Shown here piece after piece: positions 20,164 to 30,832 of a stretch of DNA of 64,000 nucleotides. The stretch is taken from assembly GCF_050436995.1 (NCBI RefSeq), contig NC_134767.1, positions 1,984,001 through 2,048,000 on the forward strand, written 5' to 3'. The position numbers and the translations under genes were made by a program. The DNA is from Anticarsia gemmatalis. Lineage: Eukaryota; Arthropoda; Insecta; Lepidoptera; Erebidae. The first letter of the stretch is position 1. Each line of letters opens with the position of its first letter. The notes under the pieces were generated by a model that was given only the letters and a program-made list of their open reading frames with translations, was not told where the DNA came from and searched no databases.

Positions 20164-20276
20164 GTCGGGTCACTGAGCGAGCAGCCTCGCGAGGCAATAT
20201 CTCGGTCCCGCTCATTTCGATCTGAAAGAAAAGAGACCTAGATATTGCGATGCTGTTCGCTCAGTCAGGACCCGGC
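20164..20276. mobile_element. MITE with TA duplication (GTCGGGTC ends)
   Basis: The ends GTCGGGTCACTGAGCGAGCA and TGTTCGCTCAGTCAGGACCC are inverted copies extending about 45 bp per arm. TA flanks both ends. The arms almost meet, making a long foldback. Confidence 0.7.
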
Positions 20277-20756
20277 TAATAACTTGTTGAAAACACGATG
20301 AATTACAATAGGGATTTTGCATATTAGTAATTTAGTATTAAGACGTGTACAAACCGCGATAGCTTAAAATCTTCAAATGTCTATTTTTGTTAGAAAAATT
20401 CATTAAGTATTCATTTTATAATTTTACCAGTGTTTTGTTTTCATTTAAATTTTATTTTGTAGTAACTGCATTTCATAATTTCACTTAAAGTTTTAAAAAC
20501 TGTGACGTAAACATTGCTAGGAAAATCCGCAACCAACAGTCACTTCTTCAAACTCCGATTTAGTGGTTACACATTATCCATTGCTTGTACAGTTGAGGTA
20601 AAGTGGAATAAAACTAGTAATAAACACGCAATGGAAACGTGAACACGCGACACAAACGTACAGTTAATAGTAGGTTATTGGGATGAATCATTGTTTCGGC
20701 ACGCGACTTCGCATTGTATCATAAAATAGTTTCCTCAATACTTAAAAGACTTACCT

Positions 20757-20868
20757 CCGGTTTCTGAGTACATTTAGCGGTAGTTAATCTATTCAAACTG
20801 TTATGTTTATATGAGGTTAAACTCTATTGAATAGATAAACTACCGATAAATGTATCTTAGAAACCGGG
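20757..20868. mobile_element. fold-back MITE, family C (copy 1, complete)
   Basis: The arms CCGGTTTCTGAGTACATTTA and TAAATGTATCTTAGAAACCGG are inverted. The pairing continues through GCGGTAGTTAATCTATTCAA for about 40 bp. Other copies are at 39351, 42143 and 51666. Confidence 0.75.
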
Positions 20869-20919
20869 CATAATTTTTTTTAATATAATCCGAATGTAAC
20901 TCGGATCAGATTTGTATCA

Positions 20920-21000
20920 TCCACAAATAGGTGTCGCGTCTGGTTGTACTTTGAGTCTGTTGTTTTTAAACGTCTCTCCGAATTGTATGAGACTAAAAGT
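20920..21000 (+). repeat. tRNA-derived SINE (family 3), fragment
   Basis: CATCCACAAATAGGTGTCGC and GGTTGTACTTTGAGTCTGTT match the body of the 16305 copy. Confidence 0.5.
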
Positions 21001-21784
21001 CAGTGTAAGGTAAGTTAAGGTTCATCTATTGAAGGCTATATAAAGGGCTTTTGAAAATCTGCCAATATTCAATTTGATGATCAATACGACTTTTATTTAG
21101 AAGTGTAAAAAATGGTCAAGGAAGGTCGGTTTTCTATCGATTGTTCCTTTTGAAAATTTTGGAATTGTTGCTTCACAAAAAGGAATTGCGGTAAAGAAGC
21201 ACCATACATGCGATTGAATTAACATTGAAAACCATTGTTTGCAGTATTTAGTGTAATAATTCCGTTTTACTTTTTGTTGAACTACATGTAGCTCTTTGAA
21301 ATATTTCCTTAACTTAGGTTCTGCGGTTTCGCCTTAAAAGGCATACTGGTTTTTGTGTTTATAATACAGGTATAGATTACCTATCATGGTAGGTACAGTT
21401 AACTGCAAAAGTTGCAAAACAAATTCAATGTTTCAGAATCCCATAGTTTGAAGCATTATTATTATTTCATCATTTATTATTTACTAAATTGAAAAAAAAA
21501 TATTCCAACGAACTTTACCTGATTTTCGTTAAGAATTTTTAATATGTTGTAGTTAGGAAGTTTTGAAAATATGAGGATGCTTAGCAATGTTGGAGTTGAG
21601 TGTACAAAAATGTTTTCAAAAAGGCTATGTTACTACTATGTATGGGTAAACAAGTGACGTACAAGGGAATGGGTTTTTTCACTAGTCGCATTGTTATTCA
21701 GGATTTCATGACAAGGCTGTGACGTCATTGTTTCAGAGCACGCGGTCGGGAAGTGAAACTTTCCTTTTGAACTTTGTACTGGGG

Positions 21785-21860
21785 ATCACGTATTTCAGTT
21801 GACAACTATTTGTTCTTCCTTCGATTATAGTGATTAACACGTTACGCTTGAAATTTTGAC
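21785..21860. mobile_element. MITE family B, left-end fragment (copy 2)
   Basis: ATCACGTATTTCAGTTGACA and the inner TAGTGATTAACACGTTACG match the left half of the intact copy at 39519. No matching right arm was found. Confidence 0.55.
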
Positions 21861-21904
21861 AACCAATTTTCCGAGGGGTATCGAGTCACTTCGTGTAAAA
21901 TACT

Positions 21905-22160
21905 GGTATTCAGCTCCATCCATTAAGACTGGACGCCGACTCCAACATAGTTGAAAGGAAGGCTAGACTGATTAGGAAATGTCTCTCATAATTTACTGTC
22001 ATAAATCTTCGGGACAAGTTGACATGCCTTCCTATATATAGAGGAACTCGGTATAAATAATATGATCACCCGTCCACAGAACAACTTCGGCAAGTGTAGC
22101 TTGACCTAAGAGATCGATCTATTGTAACTTAGCCGAAGCTCCTCCTGAGAGTTATTTCCT
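21905..22160. repeat. rearranged 5S-like SINE family 1
   Basis: A forward-facing piece (GACGCCGACTCCAACATAGT at about 21930) is followed by a reverse-facing piece (GAGGAACTCGGTATAAATAA to CTTAGCCGAAGCTCCTCC). It appears to be two partial copies joined in opposite orientation. Confidence 0.55.
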
Positions 22161-22359
22161 ACTAAACTATAACGTTCGTGTGTAAGGGGTTAACACGTAT
22201 TATGACGTCCGAACATAACAAGGTATTATGGAATAAATACTATTATATTGTATTATGTATGAAACCACAATAACATTTACACATTCATAATTTGTTTTGA
22301 ACAAGTTTGGACTGTGCCAATGGCATAGTCGATTTTAATGCTACAAAATATCAATAAGT

Positions 22360-22490
22360 ACATTTTGAACCCGTTATCGTCCCCTGCTGGGCACTGGGCA
22401 CAAGGGTCTTCTCGAACGAAGGAGGGGTTAGATCTTGACTTTGCCACTCTGACCAAGTGCAAGTTGGGGCTTTGCCTTACCTTCAAGCAC
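22360..22490 (+). repeat. LINE-tail type repeat 'CCCCTGCTGGGCA'
   Basis: TCGTCCCCTGCTGGGCACTG followed by AAGGGTCTTCTCGAACGAAG is a block found again near 25815, 36545 (reverse) and 55510. It is common at 3' parts of lepidopteran non-LTR elements. Confidence 0.5.
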
Positions 22491-22924
22491 TGCTTTTAAT
22501 GAATTTTACATATGTTTTCCTTGTAGTTATCTGTGTTTTAGAAATAGAAATCCTTGTAACGGAGAAGGGATACATCGTCATAAAATCCTTGCCTGCCTGA
22601 GAGTTTTATAACAGTTCTTTACGGTAGGCAAAGTCCCCAACCAGCACTTAGGCAATAGGACTCAAGGCCTGATCCCTCCCTCATACCAAGAGGAGACACT
22701 TACCCATCAAGATTTCAAAGATCTCTTCTACATATCTCATTTAGTACTATCACTCTTGAAAAATTCAATAAAAACGGCATGCGGTTTTCCCTAATGTTAT
22801 CATTTATCTTAGCACGCGAATGATTAAAATTATCTACGTAATTAATATACTGATGACGTGCTTCTAACCACAATTTCCTGCATTTAAATCTTATTTGACT
22901 CATGTTGATATATTTATTACTGTG

Positions 22925-23300
22925 ACAACCTAGCCTTTCTTCCAACTATGTTGAAGTCAGCTTCCAGTCTCACCGGATCCAGCTGTATACCAATATTTTA
23001 CATGGAACGACTACCTATCGGACCTCCACAATTAAGTTACTTGGGGTGAGGAGGTCGTGTTACAACCTAGTTACCTAGATTGTAATCTTGGTAGAACAGG
23101 TTGTCAGACTCCAAGCTTCTGACTGCTAGTAACGACTATCAAAGATCTTTGAAAATAACAGCCACGACCCACAAATTACTGTGCCTTTCGAAACTGCGAG
23201 TAAATTGGTATGAATAATATGGTCACCCATCCACAGACCAATCTCGATAAGCGTAACTTGACCTGAGAGATCGATCCGCACGGCTGTTAGTTAATACTAA
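22925..23300 (-). repeat. 5S-like SINE family 1 (reverse copy)
   Basis: It runs from AGCCTTTCTTCCAACTATGT to GATCGATCCGCACGGCTGTT. On the minus strand it contains TGTGGATGGGTGACCATATT, the 5S-like C-box. Confidence 0.7.
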
Positions 23301-23579
23301 ATGGTGTTATTACCACGCAGAGCCTATTATAGGTGTGATACTGAGCATGTATGATGTTCAACTCGTTATGGGAACATTCCAACAGAATTGTAATCATTTG
23401 AGAACACTGCCCGACTTAAAAATGGGACCCCGAAATTTGTAATCAGCAAGTGCGCACTATCGATGCAAACAAATTTCGTAATTAATAACTCATATTAATT
23501 TTTTAACCTTGTATTGCTTAGTCAACAGATTTTTTTACCTGTTGTGGTTAATGATACATTCACGTATACATACATTTTT

Positions 23580-23885
23580 TCTACTAGCAACCTCCCGCGA
23601 TTTCGTTCCCATGGACTTTATATTCCTCTTTTTCACGACATATTTTATTCGTAGTAGCCATAGCGTGATGTGAAATAGCCTATAGCCTTCTTCTATAAAT
23701 GGACTATTCAACACAAAAAAGATTTTTTCAATTTAAACCAGTAGTTTTTTTTTTAATAGCCATTTTAAGGTAAAAATGCGTGTTCGCGTTAATTCCCGTA
23801 TTCTATTATATATTGAACCAGTAGTTTCTGAGGTAAACGCATTCAAACGAACATAAACTTTATCTTTATATGTATTAGTGAGGAT
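23580..23885 (+). repeat. LINE 3'-tail remnant
   Basis: CTACTAGCAACCTCCCGCGA, GCGTGATGTGAAATAGCCTA and an ending ATATGTATTAGTGAGGAT resemble the order of blocks at 57040-57260. It is probably a decayed non-LTR 3' end. Confidence 0.45.
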
Positions 23886-24039
23886 TCATATCCTATTATG
23901 AAACATCCTTCACTGTGACGTACTTTGCAGTTAGAATGAAATTTACAGTTATTCAGTCAGTCTTATTTAAAATGCAAATTCTTGTGCAATTCATTTCAGT
24001 CTTGATAATTTTGTAGATAAATGTCAATAATGCATCCGA

Positions 24040-24430
24040 CTGCTGAATAGGGACTCGGGTTTGATTCCCTAGTCGGGCGAAATGTTATAGGTCTTTTCTA
24101 AATTATATAGGACTATTTCTTAATAGCCGTTTGGTAACTTGCCCGACATATGGCAATATTCAAACCTCTTATTACATGGGACCAACAATCTAAATCACGA
24201 AAATTGGGTGTATATAACACACTTTCGGCTATCGGGTATAATAGACGTGATTCTATCATATAGATAAAATAAATAAATATCATTGGACAACTCAGCCCGG
24301 TCATTTGATTCCAAATTAAGCAGAGCTTGTACTGTACTATGGTAATCAAATAACTGATAAACATACTTATATACTTTTAAATACATACTTATATAAATAC
24401 ATCGACACCCAGGCTCAGAACAGATGCTCG
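24040..24430. repeat. cluster of SINE fragments
   Basis: 24040-24180 carries a tRNA-like B-box (GGGTTTGATTCCCTAGTCGG) of the GTCCCATGTAATA family in forward orientation. 24297-24430 is a reverse piece of the GTACAAGCTCTG family. Confidence 0.5.
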
Positions 24431-24852
24431 AAAAGTAAAGGAAAAAGTTTAAGTATTTATTTATTTGTTCCATTTAATGTTAAAGTTGCGGAACCGATTT
24501 TCATCCAATTTGGTAGTGTGGTAGATATTATTATTTATAGGAAAGAAATAGGCTACTTTTTAGTACATTTAACCACCATTTTTACCCAAGCAAACGTACG
24601 AATAAGGTAGTAATAGTATAAAATATGGTTCTTTACCAGTTATAATGAAAACGGTTAGAAACAATGGTTTGTTTAAGAAAGGTCGTACAATTTGTGGTTT
24701 TACACGTATTAGGGAAGTCTTACGTCATTATGATATTGCGTCATATAACTACGTTATTGTTACGAAGGGAGGATTTTAACTTGTTAACAAACTTTCTAAC
24801 AAAAAGTTGCGTTTGAGGTGTTTGAAAACAACGAATTGATTAAACAATGTTA

Positions 24853-25065
24853 TCTATACTAATATTATAAAGCTGAAGAGTTTGTTTATTTGATTGTTTG
24901 TTTGTTTGTTTGTTTGAACGCACTAATCTCGGGAACTACTAGTCCGATTTGAAAAATTCTTTGAGTGTTAGCCCATTTATCGAGAAAAGCTATAGGCTAT
25001 ATATCATCACGCTACGACTAATAGGAGCAGTTAAAAAGTACCAGTGAAAAATGATACAAAAAATT
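24853..25065 (+). mobile_element. Helitron, copy 2 (right end diverged)
   Basis: It starts TCTATACTAATATTATAAAG with a (TTTG)n run and shares ATCATCACGCTACGACTAAT with the intact copy at 5969. The CTAG end is not recognisable. Confidence 0.65.
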
Positions 25066-25558
25066 ATGCCTTATAAGATTAAAATTGTAAGACTGATTTT
25101 AGTGAAATGTTGTCTGAATGTAACAAACGATTTTTAGCTTTCATTCTACTAATGGGGCTTATACGCAATTTATACATTCTTATCTGCTAGTTTTCTCCCG
25201 ACACTTTAATTCGAGCCTATTATCAAATTGTCCTCTTAAATTCCAAACGAACGCATGATTAAACGCTATTTTTGAAATGATAATAATTAGAATGTTTCAT
25301 CCACATATTTTTTATTTTAAATCAGCTTTTGATCACTCGCTACTTGGGGATATTATAATTCGATTTTAGGATAAACTCGAATACTTCAAGATTGAATTCG
25401 AACTCGAGTGTCGAGAGTAAGCCAGCTGTTAGCGACCATTTTACCGATGTATCTCGGTCAACGCATCGGTTGACCAAAAATATACCGTAATCCTTAAGAT
25501 AGTAATCGCGCATAAGACCAGTTTACAGAAGAAATAGGATGGCAATATGTCTGTGTAA

Positions 25559-25590
25559 GAGAGAGAGAGAGAGAGGAGAGGAGAGAGTGA
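25559..25590. repeat. (GA)n microsatellite
   Basis: About 30 bp of GA repeats with GGAGAG interruptions. Confidence 0.85.
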
Positions 25591-25638
25591 GTCTGATAAA
25601 TAACATGACGAAATTCGCACATCTGTAATGGAAAATCT

Positions 25639-25744
25639 AGGCGTAGTAAAAGGCACTCTTTTATAACCACAAAGAATTTTAAAGAGAAATTACTCCGAGT
25701 CATATCAAAGTGACGCGTCTCTTGCATGTACATTTCATAATTTC
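25639..25744 (+). repeat. direct duplication, copy 1
   Basis: About 105 bp from GGCGTAGTAAAAGGC to CATTTCATAATTT is repeated at 26136-26239 with few differences. A 5S-like SINE lies between the copies. Confidence 0.75.
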
Positions 25745-25884
25745 AAAAGCTCAAAACCAAGAAAATTCTATCGGAGGGCAAATTTATTTATGTTTTTTTA
25801 TTATATTTATTAGTCTACATTCTCTCCACTGCTGGGAAAAGGTCTTATTCTAAGATTTATAGTCCCCTCGTATGTTTATAATGG

Positions 25885-26118
25885 CCTGAGCTAGTCGGTA
25901 AACAATTTGAGGGTTAAACAACCCTTGGCGCGGTCATTTCATAGATTGGTGACCGATAGTGGTATTAATACTGGGCGTTTTCATGCTTTGGAGGGCACAT
26001 AAAAATCGGTCCCGGTTGTAATCTAATAAGATAACAGTTGTCAAGCCATGACATAGGCCTTAAGGCGGCTTGAACGACTTTGACACTGGGTTGACCAACC
26101 ATACGATATAAAAATGAC
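25885..26118 (+). repeat. 5S-like SINE family 2
   Basis: It contains GGTTAAACAACCCTTGGCGC, TAGATTGGTGACCGA (C-box-like), GCTTTGGAGGGCACA, a CGGTCCCGGTTG block and the end TTGACCAACCATACGATA. Confidence 0.7.
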
Positions 26119-26135
26119 TGGCTCGAGTAAAATTG

Positions 26136-26239
26136 AGGCGTAGTAAAAGGCGGTCTTTTATAACCACAATGAATTTTAAAGAGAAAATATCCCAGTCATA
26201 TCATAGTGACGCGCTTCTTGCATGTACATTTCATAATTT
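26136..26239 (+). repeat. direct duplication, copy 2
   Basis: Second copy of the unit at 25639-25744, in the same orientation about 497 bp away. Confidence 0.75.
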
Positions 26240-26689
26240 GCGGTTAAACTACAGTTATATTGCATGGGCGTGTGTTGACCTGCTTACTACGTTTTATGAG
26301 ACGTTTTACTAGTGACTTAGTGTCGCGTCATTTTATAGGAAAGAAGATTCATTGCAGTACCTATTGTTCTATACTGCGTACAATGACAGTTTGTCAGCTA
26401 GGGACTAGGTTCTGTATGAAAATATTTTTTATTATCAATTAGAAAAGACCATTACTTTGACAAACTCAGGAATCAGGTCTAAAATCTCGTGATCAGTAGT
26501 TAAATACACGTTTAGATCACAAATAAATTATAGTACCTACTGTCATTAGATAAAAAGTTGGCCGTTTATAAACGGCATCGAAACACGTTTGTTGTATCAG
26601 ATCCTTATTAAATAACAATTTCATTCTGGTTTTTAGTATTTGTTGTTGAAGCGGTAATAGAAATGCATAATCTGTGAACATTTCCACTG

Positions 26690-26815
26690 TCTATATTTCA
26701 CGATTCATGAGATACAGCGACAGCTGGTGACAGACAGTCAGACGGACAGACAGACAGAGAAGTCTTAGTAATAGGGTTCCTGTTTTACTCTTTGGGTGCG
26801 GAAGTTTTAAAAAGT
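26690..26815 (+). repeat. interspersed repeat with (ACAG)n, 'GGGTTCC' type
   Basis: GAGATACAGCGACAGCTGGT, an ACAGACAG run and TAATAGGGTTCCTGTTTTA form the block order seen at 51508-51660 and 60830-61095, and inverted at 27735-27855. The class is uncertain. Confidence 0.55.
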
Positions 26816-26904
26816 AAGAAATAGCAAAGCTGTTGTAACAGTAGTACCCCTAAAAAGTTATAAATAGCTAAGTTATAACAGTAGTAGCGCAATTCTAAAC
26901 AAAT

Positions 26905-27055
26905 GGTACTGTCGAATATCGAGAGTTTACCTTTAAAATGTACTGTCAAAATAGTTCCTATGGATCCCGCTAAAGGTGAAGATTTTCATTAAAAAAATCT
27001 CGATAGCTAGCCGGTTCTCGGTAGTCGATAGTGGTAAAGAATCGAGCTATAGAAG
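26905..27055. mobile_element. fold-back MITE, family A (copy 2, diverged)
   Basis: Shares AAAATGTACTGTCAAAAT-like inner sequence and the right arm CGGTAGTCGATAGTGG with the copy at 862-1057. Confidence 0.55.
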
Positions 27056-27065
27056 TATCGTCATC

Positions 27066-27420
27066 ATAGCTTAGCCTTTCTTCCAAACTATGTTGGAGTC
27101 GGCTTCTAGTATCACTGGATGCAGTATACCAGTGTTTTATATGGAACGACTGCCTACCTGACCTCCACAATCACAACAGTTACCTGGGATATAACACGAT
27201 ACCCTTCGGTAAGACTGGTTGTCAGATTTTCAATCTTCTGACTACTGTTAACGACTGTCAAAGATCACAATTTAACGTGCCTTCCGAAACACGGAGGAAC
27301 TCGATATGTATAAGATGGTCACCCATCCACAGATCACCCTCGGCAAGCGTAGCTTAACCTCAAAGATCGACCCACACGGCTGTTGTTAACTAAGCCACGA
27401 GCTCCTCCACGAGCCATTGA
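27066..27420 (-). repeat. 5S-like SINE family 1 (reverse, near full-length)
   Basis: It begins AGCTTAGCCTTTCTTCCAAA and ends TAAGCCACGAGCTCCTCC. The minus strand includes CTGTGGATGGGTGACCATCT. Confidence 0.75.
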
Positions 27421-27734
27421 AGTATAGTAATCTTTCAAAAGCTTTGACGTAATGTGTGCGGTCACACGAGTGTTGAGTAAGTGTAACCTTGAGAGTAAAT
27501 GCGTACATCTCATACAGTCATAATAAGGTCAAGTTACAGACGGTAACGGCACAGTTCTAGTCACGCCCCATACGCCCATTTGTGAAAAACCCATGCTATT
27601 GCGTACTACTTGTTTATTTCGAAATTAGAGTTGCAGTGACGTGTTATGTGAATGAGAGAATCAATAACTAATGTAATTGCATTAGTGACGTCAAAGCTGA
27701 AGTTTCAATTAAAACTCAAATCCTTAAAAAGTAC

Positions 27735-27855
27735 AAACGGAACCCTATTACTGTGACTTGTTTGTCTGTCTGTCTGTCTGTCTGGTGATAGCACCAAGCT
27801 GTATCTTATGAGCCGTGATAGTTAGGTAGTTGAAATTTTCAGAAATTATGTATTT
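27735..27855 (-). repeat. 'GGGTTCC' type repeat (inverted copy)
   Basis: GGAACCCTATTACTGTGACT and a TGTC run mirror the element at 26690-26815. Confidence 0.5.
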
Positions 27856-28334
27856 TTGCCGCCGTTTTATCAATAAATGCTAGAAGTAGAAGAATAAAAT
27901 AAATATTTAAAGTGGTTCCCATACAGTAGACTAGACTATTTTCCCTTTTTTTTGTATCAAATGGTTTGCATTCCTTCGTGCGCGAACTCGCTTTGACCGG
28001 TTCTTTTCGAAAAGGAAAGAAGCCAGGAACTATTATAATAATTATTTATTTATCTACTGTATTCTTTACACCGCCTATTTTTTTTGTGTATAAATAAAAA
28101 CTTCATAAACTTTAGCATCCACGAAACAAAATCGTGAAATATAGTAACCAATAGTGAAATACCTACGTTTGAAGGTTTGCCGATGACGTCTAAGGAAAAC
28201 GAGAAAGTTTATCAGACTCTGTTTATGGGCTATTTTGAATTAATTAGGTACAGTCACCCACATCAAAGAGGTTATTATTTAGAGGTCGAATATTATGAGT
28301 CACGATGAATATTATTATTCAAAAATTCATCCGG

Positions 28335-28660
28335 CTAGCCTTTCTTCCAAATATGTTGGAGTCGGCTTCCAGTGTCACCAGATGCAGCTGACTACCAATA
28401 CTATATGAAAGACCCATTGGAACTCCACAACCAGGCTAACAACACGATACCGTTCGGTCAGACTGGAGTCTCAGACTTTCAAGTTTCTGGTGACGACTGT
28501 ATACATATTTGAAAATGACAGCCGGGACCGACAATTAGCGTGCCTTCCGAAACACATAGGATATCGTTATGTATAATATGGTCGCCCATCCTCTGACCAA
28601 CCTCGGCGAGCGTAACTGAACCTGTGAGATTTGTTGTTGTTTAGCCTCGAGTTCCATTAT
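28335..28660 (-). repeat. 5S-like SINE family 1 (reverse)
   Basis: GCCTTTCTTCCAAATATGTT through CCTCGGCGAGCGTAACTGAA. The C-box region is degenerate (ATGGTCGCCCATCCTC on the plus strand). Confidence 0.7.
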
Positions 28661-29307
28661 GAATCATCTCGAATTAATTACTAATTACCTTATTGTAAAA
28701 TTAGTCTGAGATTTTAAATTTTATTTATGGTACGTGAATCATTGAGGAAAAGAAGTAAATAGGAAGATTGTATACAATGATGAGTCAATATATAGACGTT
28801 TAGTTATATATTATGTTATTTAATAGATATTAATGGTGCAATCTTTTGTTTTGTACGAGTCAGCCATGTCCGGTAATCCCCGGGAGAAGGTCACGAATAA
28901 AAATATGTATGCAATGTAATACATACTTGATGTAGATACTTTTTAGAGCAGTTATAGTGGTATAAGTTGGTACCTCCCACGCAAGTGGTTGCAGGTTCAA
29001 ACCCGAGGCAGCACACCGATGACTTTTCGAAATTATGCGTGTATTAGAAATCGGTGGTGCGACGACTTGGACATCAACTGGAGGTTTGGCCTGAGACAGC
29101 CAATGACAAACCTGTGCTATCCTGTTTTCAGAATGAATCATTATATTGCGGGGATTTTTACAAACATATAAAACTGTGGGTACAAAGTACAAACTAACGA
29201 TGCGCTAAATGTGAAACAAACAAGAATTAATTCCGTATTGTACAAGGTCGATAACAGTTATTTAGAAAAGTGCATTCATATCCGCATCATATTATACACA
29301 TATCATT

Positions 29308-29570
29308 AGACTAGCCTTTCTTCCAACTATGTTGGAGTCGGCGTCCAGTCTCACCAGACGCAGCTGAATACCAGAATTTTACATGGATCGACCGCCTATC
29401 AGACCTCCACAACCCAGTTACCTGGGTTATTAACACGTTACCCCTCGGTAAGACTGGTTGTCAGACTTTCGAGCTTCGGACTACAGTTACTGGTAACGAC
29501 TGTCAAAGAGCTTTGAAGATGACAGCCAGGATCCATACTTTTACCGACTTTTACGTGCCTTCTTAACCTT
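29308..29570 (-). repeat. 5S-like SINE family 1 (reverse, 5'-truncated)
   Basis: The distal two-thirds of the family (GACTAGCCTTTCTTCCAACT to TTTTACGTGCCTTC) is present; the 5S-like block itself is missing. Confidence 0.7.
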
Positions 29571-29734
29571 AATATGAATCACATTATCGCGGTGACCTTT
29601 TCAAACATACAAAATGTTGAGTACAAAGTACAATCTGTAATTTGTAAATGAAACAAGTATTTTTTCCGTGTAGTACAAGGTTGACAACATTAGTTTTTTA
29701 GAAAATTGACTAGTTTTGGTTTGTTTTTTTTAAA

Positions 29735-29885
29735 CAACTTCCTCACTAAGAAATGCTCTTTTTCACGGAGTCTTTTACAAATATACAAACAACGGACAAA
29801 GTACAACCAGACCTGAATCAATTACTATGGATTACGCAAATATTTGTTCTTTATAAGGATCAAATCCAGGACCTCGCACCATAAC
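29735..29885 (-). repeat. tRNA-derived SINE (family 3, reverse)
   Basis: CTTCCTCACTAAGAAATGCT, ACAAACAACGGACAAAGTAC and a decayed B-box (GGATCAAATCC) match the 16305 family. Confidence 0.6.
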
Positions 29886-29969
29886 AACATACATTTCAAA
29901 ATATCGATAACTTGCTGAAGCACATAGTATCAAATAATAATCATCGTATCGGAGTTGTTTATATTAGTA

Positions 29970-30243
29970 AGGCTTTCTACACACATATTCGATTCGGTAC
30001 ATTATTTTATCGATTTTTATCAAACAACAAAACCGATTCGAAGCAATTACTGCACTTGTTCGGCTTGTTCTTGTGAGTCCGATCCTCATAATTCGGTTTA
30101 AACATTCGGCCGCTGCGATGACGAGCGGCATTTTTCCGCGAACATTCATTTACACGTAATAATATTCGGTTTTGCCGCCCGGCATACCGAACGGTATACC
30201 GTTCGGTTCGGTTATACCGAACCGCAAATGTGTATAGCAAACC
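29970..30243. mobile_element. MITE with CCGAACGG-palindrome core
   Basis: The end AGGCTTTCTACACACATATT is matched by the inverted right end AAATGTGTATAGCAAACCT. The core is rich in TTCGGT/ACCGAA words and includes a perfect 22-bp palindrome at 30186-30207. No clear target duplication was seen. Confidence 0.6.
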
Positions 30244-30754
30244 TCACACACTATATAACATATCATGTTACATAGCATTGTTATACCACTTCTATGTATT
30301 TTAAACACTTTCCATCTTGATCAATTTTCGTCACAATATTAAAAATCGTCATTTTCTTGAAAATTTCTTTTTGGCACAACTAATATCATAAGATAGACAC
30401 TCAGTTCTAAGGCAGTGTGTGTTAGGCAGTGTTATAAAAAGTCCTTTTGTAGTTACAAAACTGTTCGTGGTCGTAACCTGGTCCACGGTACTAGAACTTA
30501 GAACGAAAGCTCTTCTTTGTATAGTTACCTATGGTGTGGCGTTCTGCATACTTCTGGAAGTGAAAAGTTCTTATCAGACAATGACCTATGAAACGCTCTG
30601 ATGGAGTAAGATTACCTACTAGGGAACACAATGTTGTTAATGAGTAACGATCACGGAATTAAGGTTGAAATTGATTCGGCCTATATTAAGGGTGTGAAAA
30701 AACAGTAGCTTTCGTCGTAAATTATGTCTAGGAGAGGATATATTATATACTTAC

Positions 30755-30832
30755 TTCTAGGAACACTTTTTAGTGTAGATTTTGATATGCTGTCACTATC
30801 TTCAGACTCTGAACACACTTGGAAACTTGTTT
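30755..30832 (-). CDS. Dscam exon: cytoplasmic tail 3
   Basis: Reads ETSFQVCSESEDSDSISKST then LKSVPR, acidic and Ser-rich. It is the last supported exon. Its donor AGAA/GTAAGT implies at least one more exon. Read-through would add a short hydrophobic tail instead. Confidence 0.8.

Larger units (their letters stand above)
11750..30528. other. large region between the convergent genes
   Basis: No exon with matching splice sites and family resemblance was found on either strand. It holds SINEs, MITEs, Helitron copies, microsatellites and LINE tails (listed separately). Because the Dscam reading frame is still open at 30755, its last exon(s) could lie somewhere in this interval; none could be recognised confidently. 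Confidence 0.55.

Noticed and set aside
22277..22486. minus-strand frame with CPAGDD motif
   Set aside because: Encoded by the common CCCCTGCTGGGCA repeat, not a gene.
26970..27170. minus-strand frame with SxDTRSRLQHSLEERLS character
   Set aside because: Lies in MITE A and a 5S-like SINE; the same peptide would recur in every repeat copy.
28860..29192. 110-codon minus-strand frame tested as a Dscam 3' exon
   Set aside because: It is built from SINE-like repeat sequence, has no acceptor in the needed phase and no resemblance to Dscam tails.
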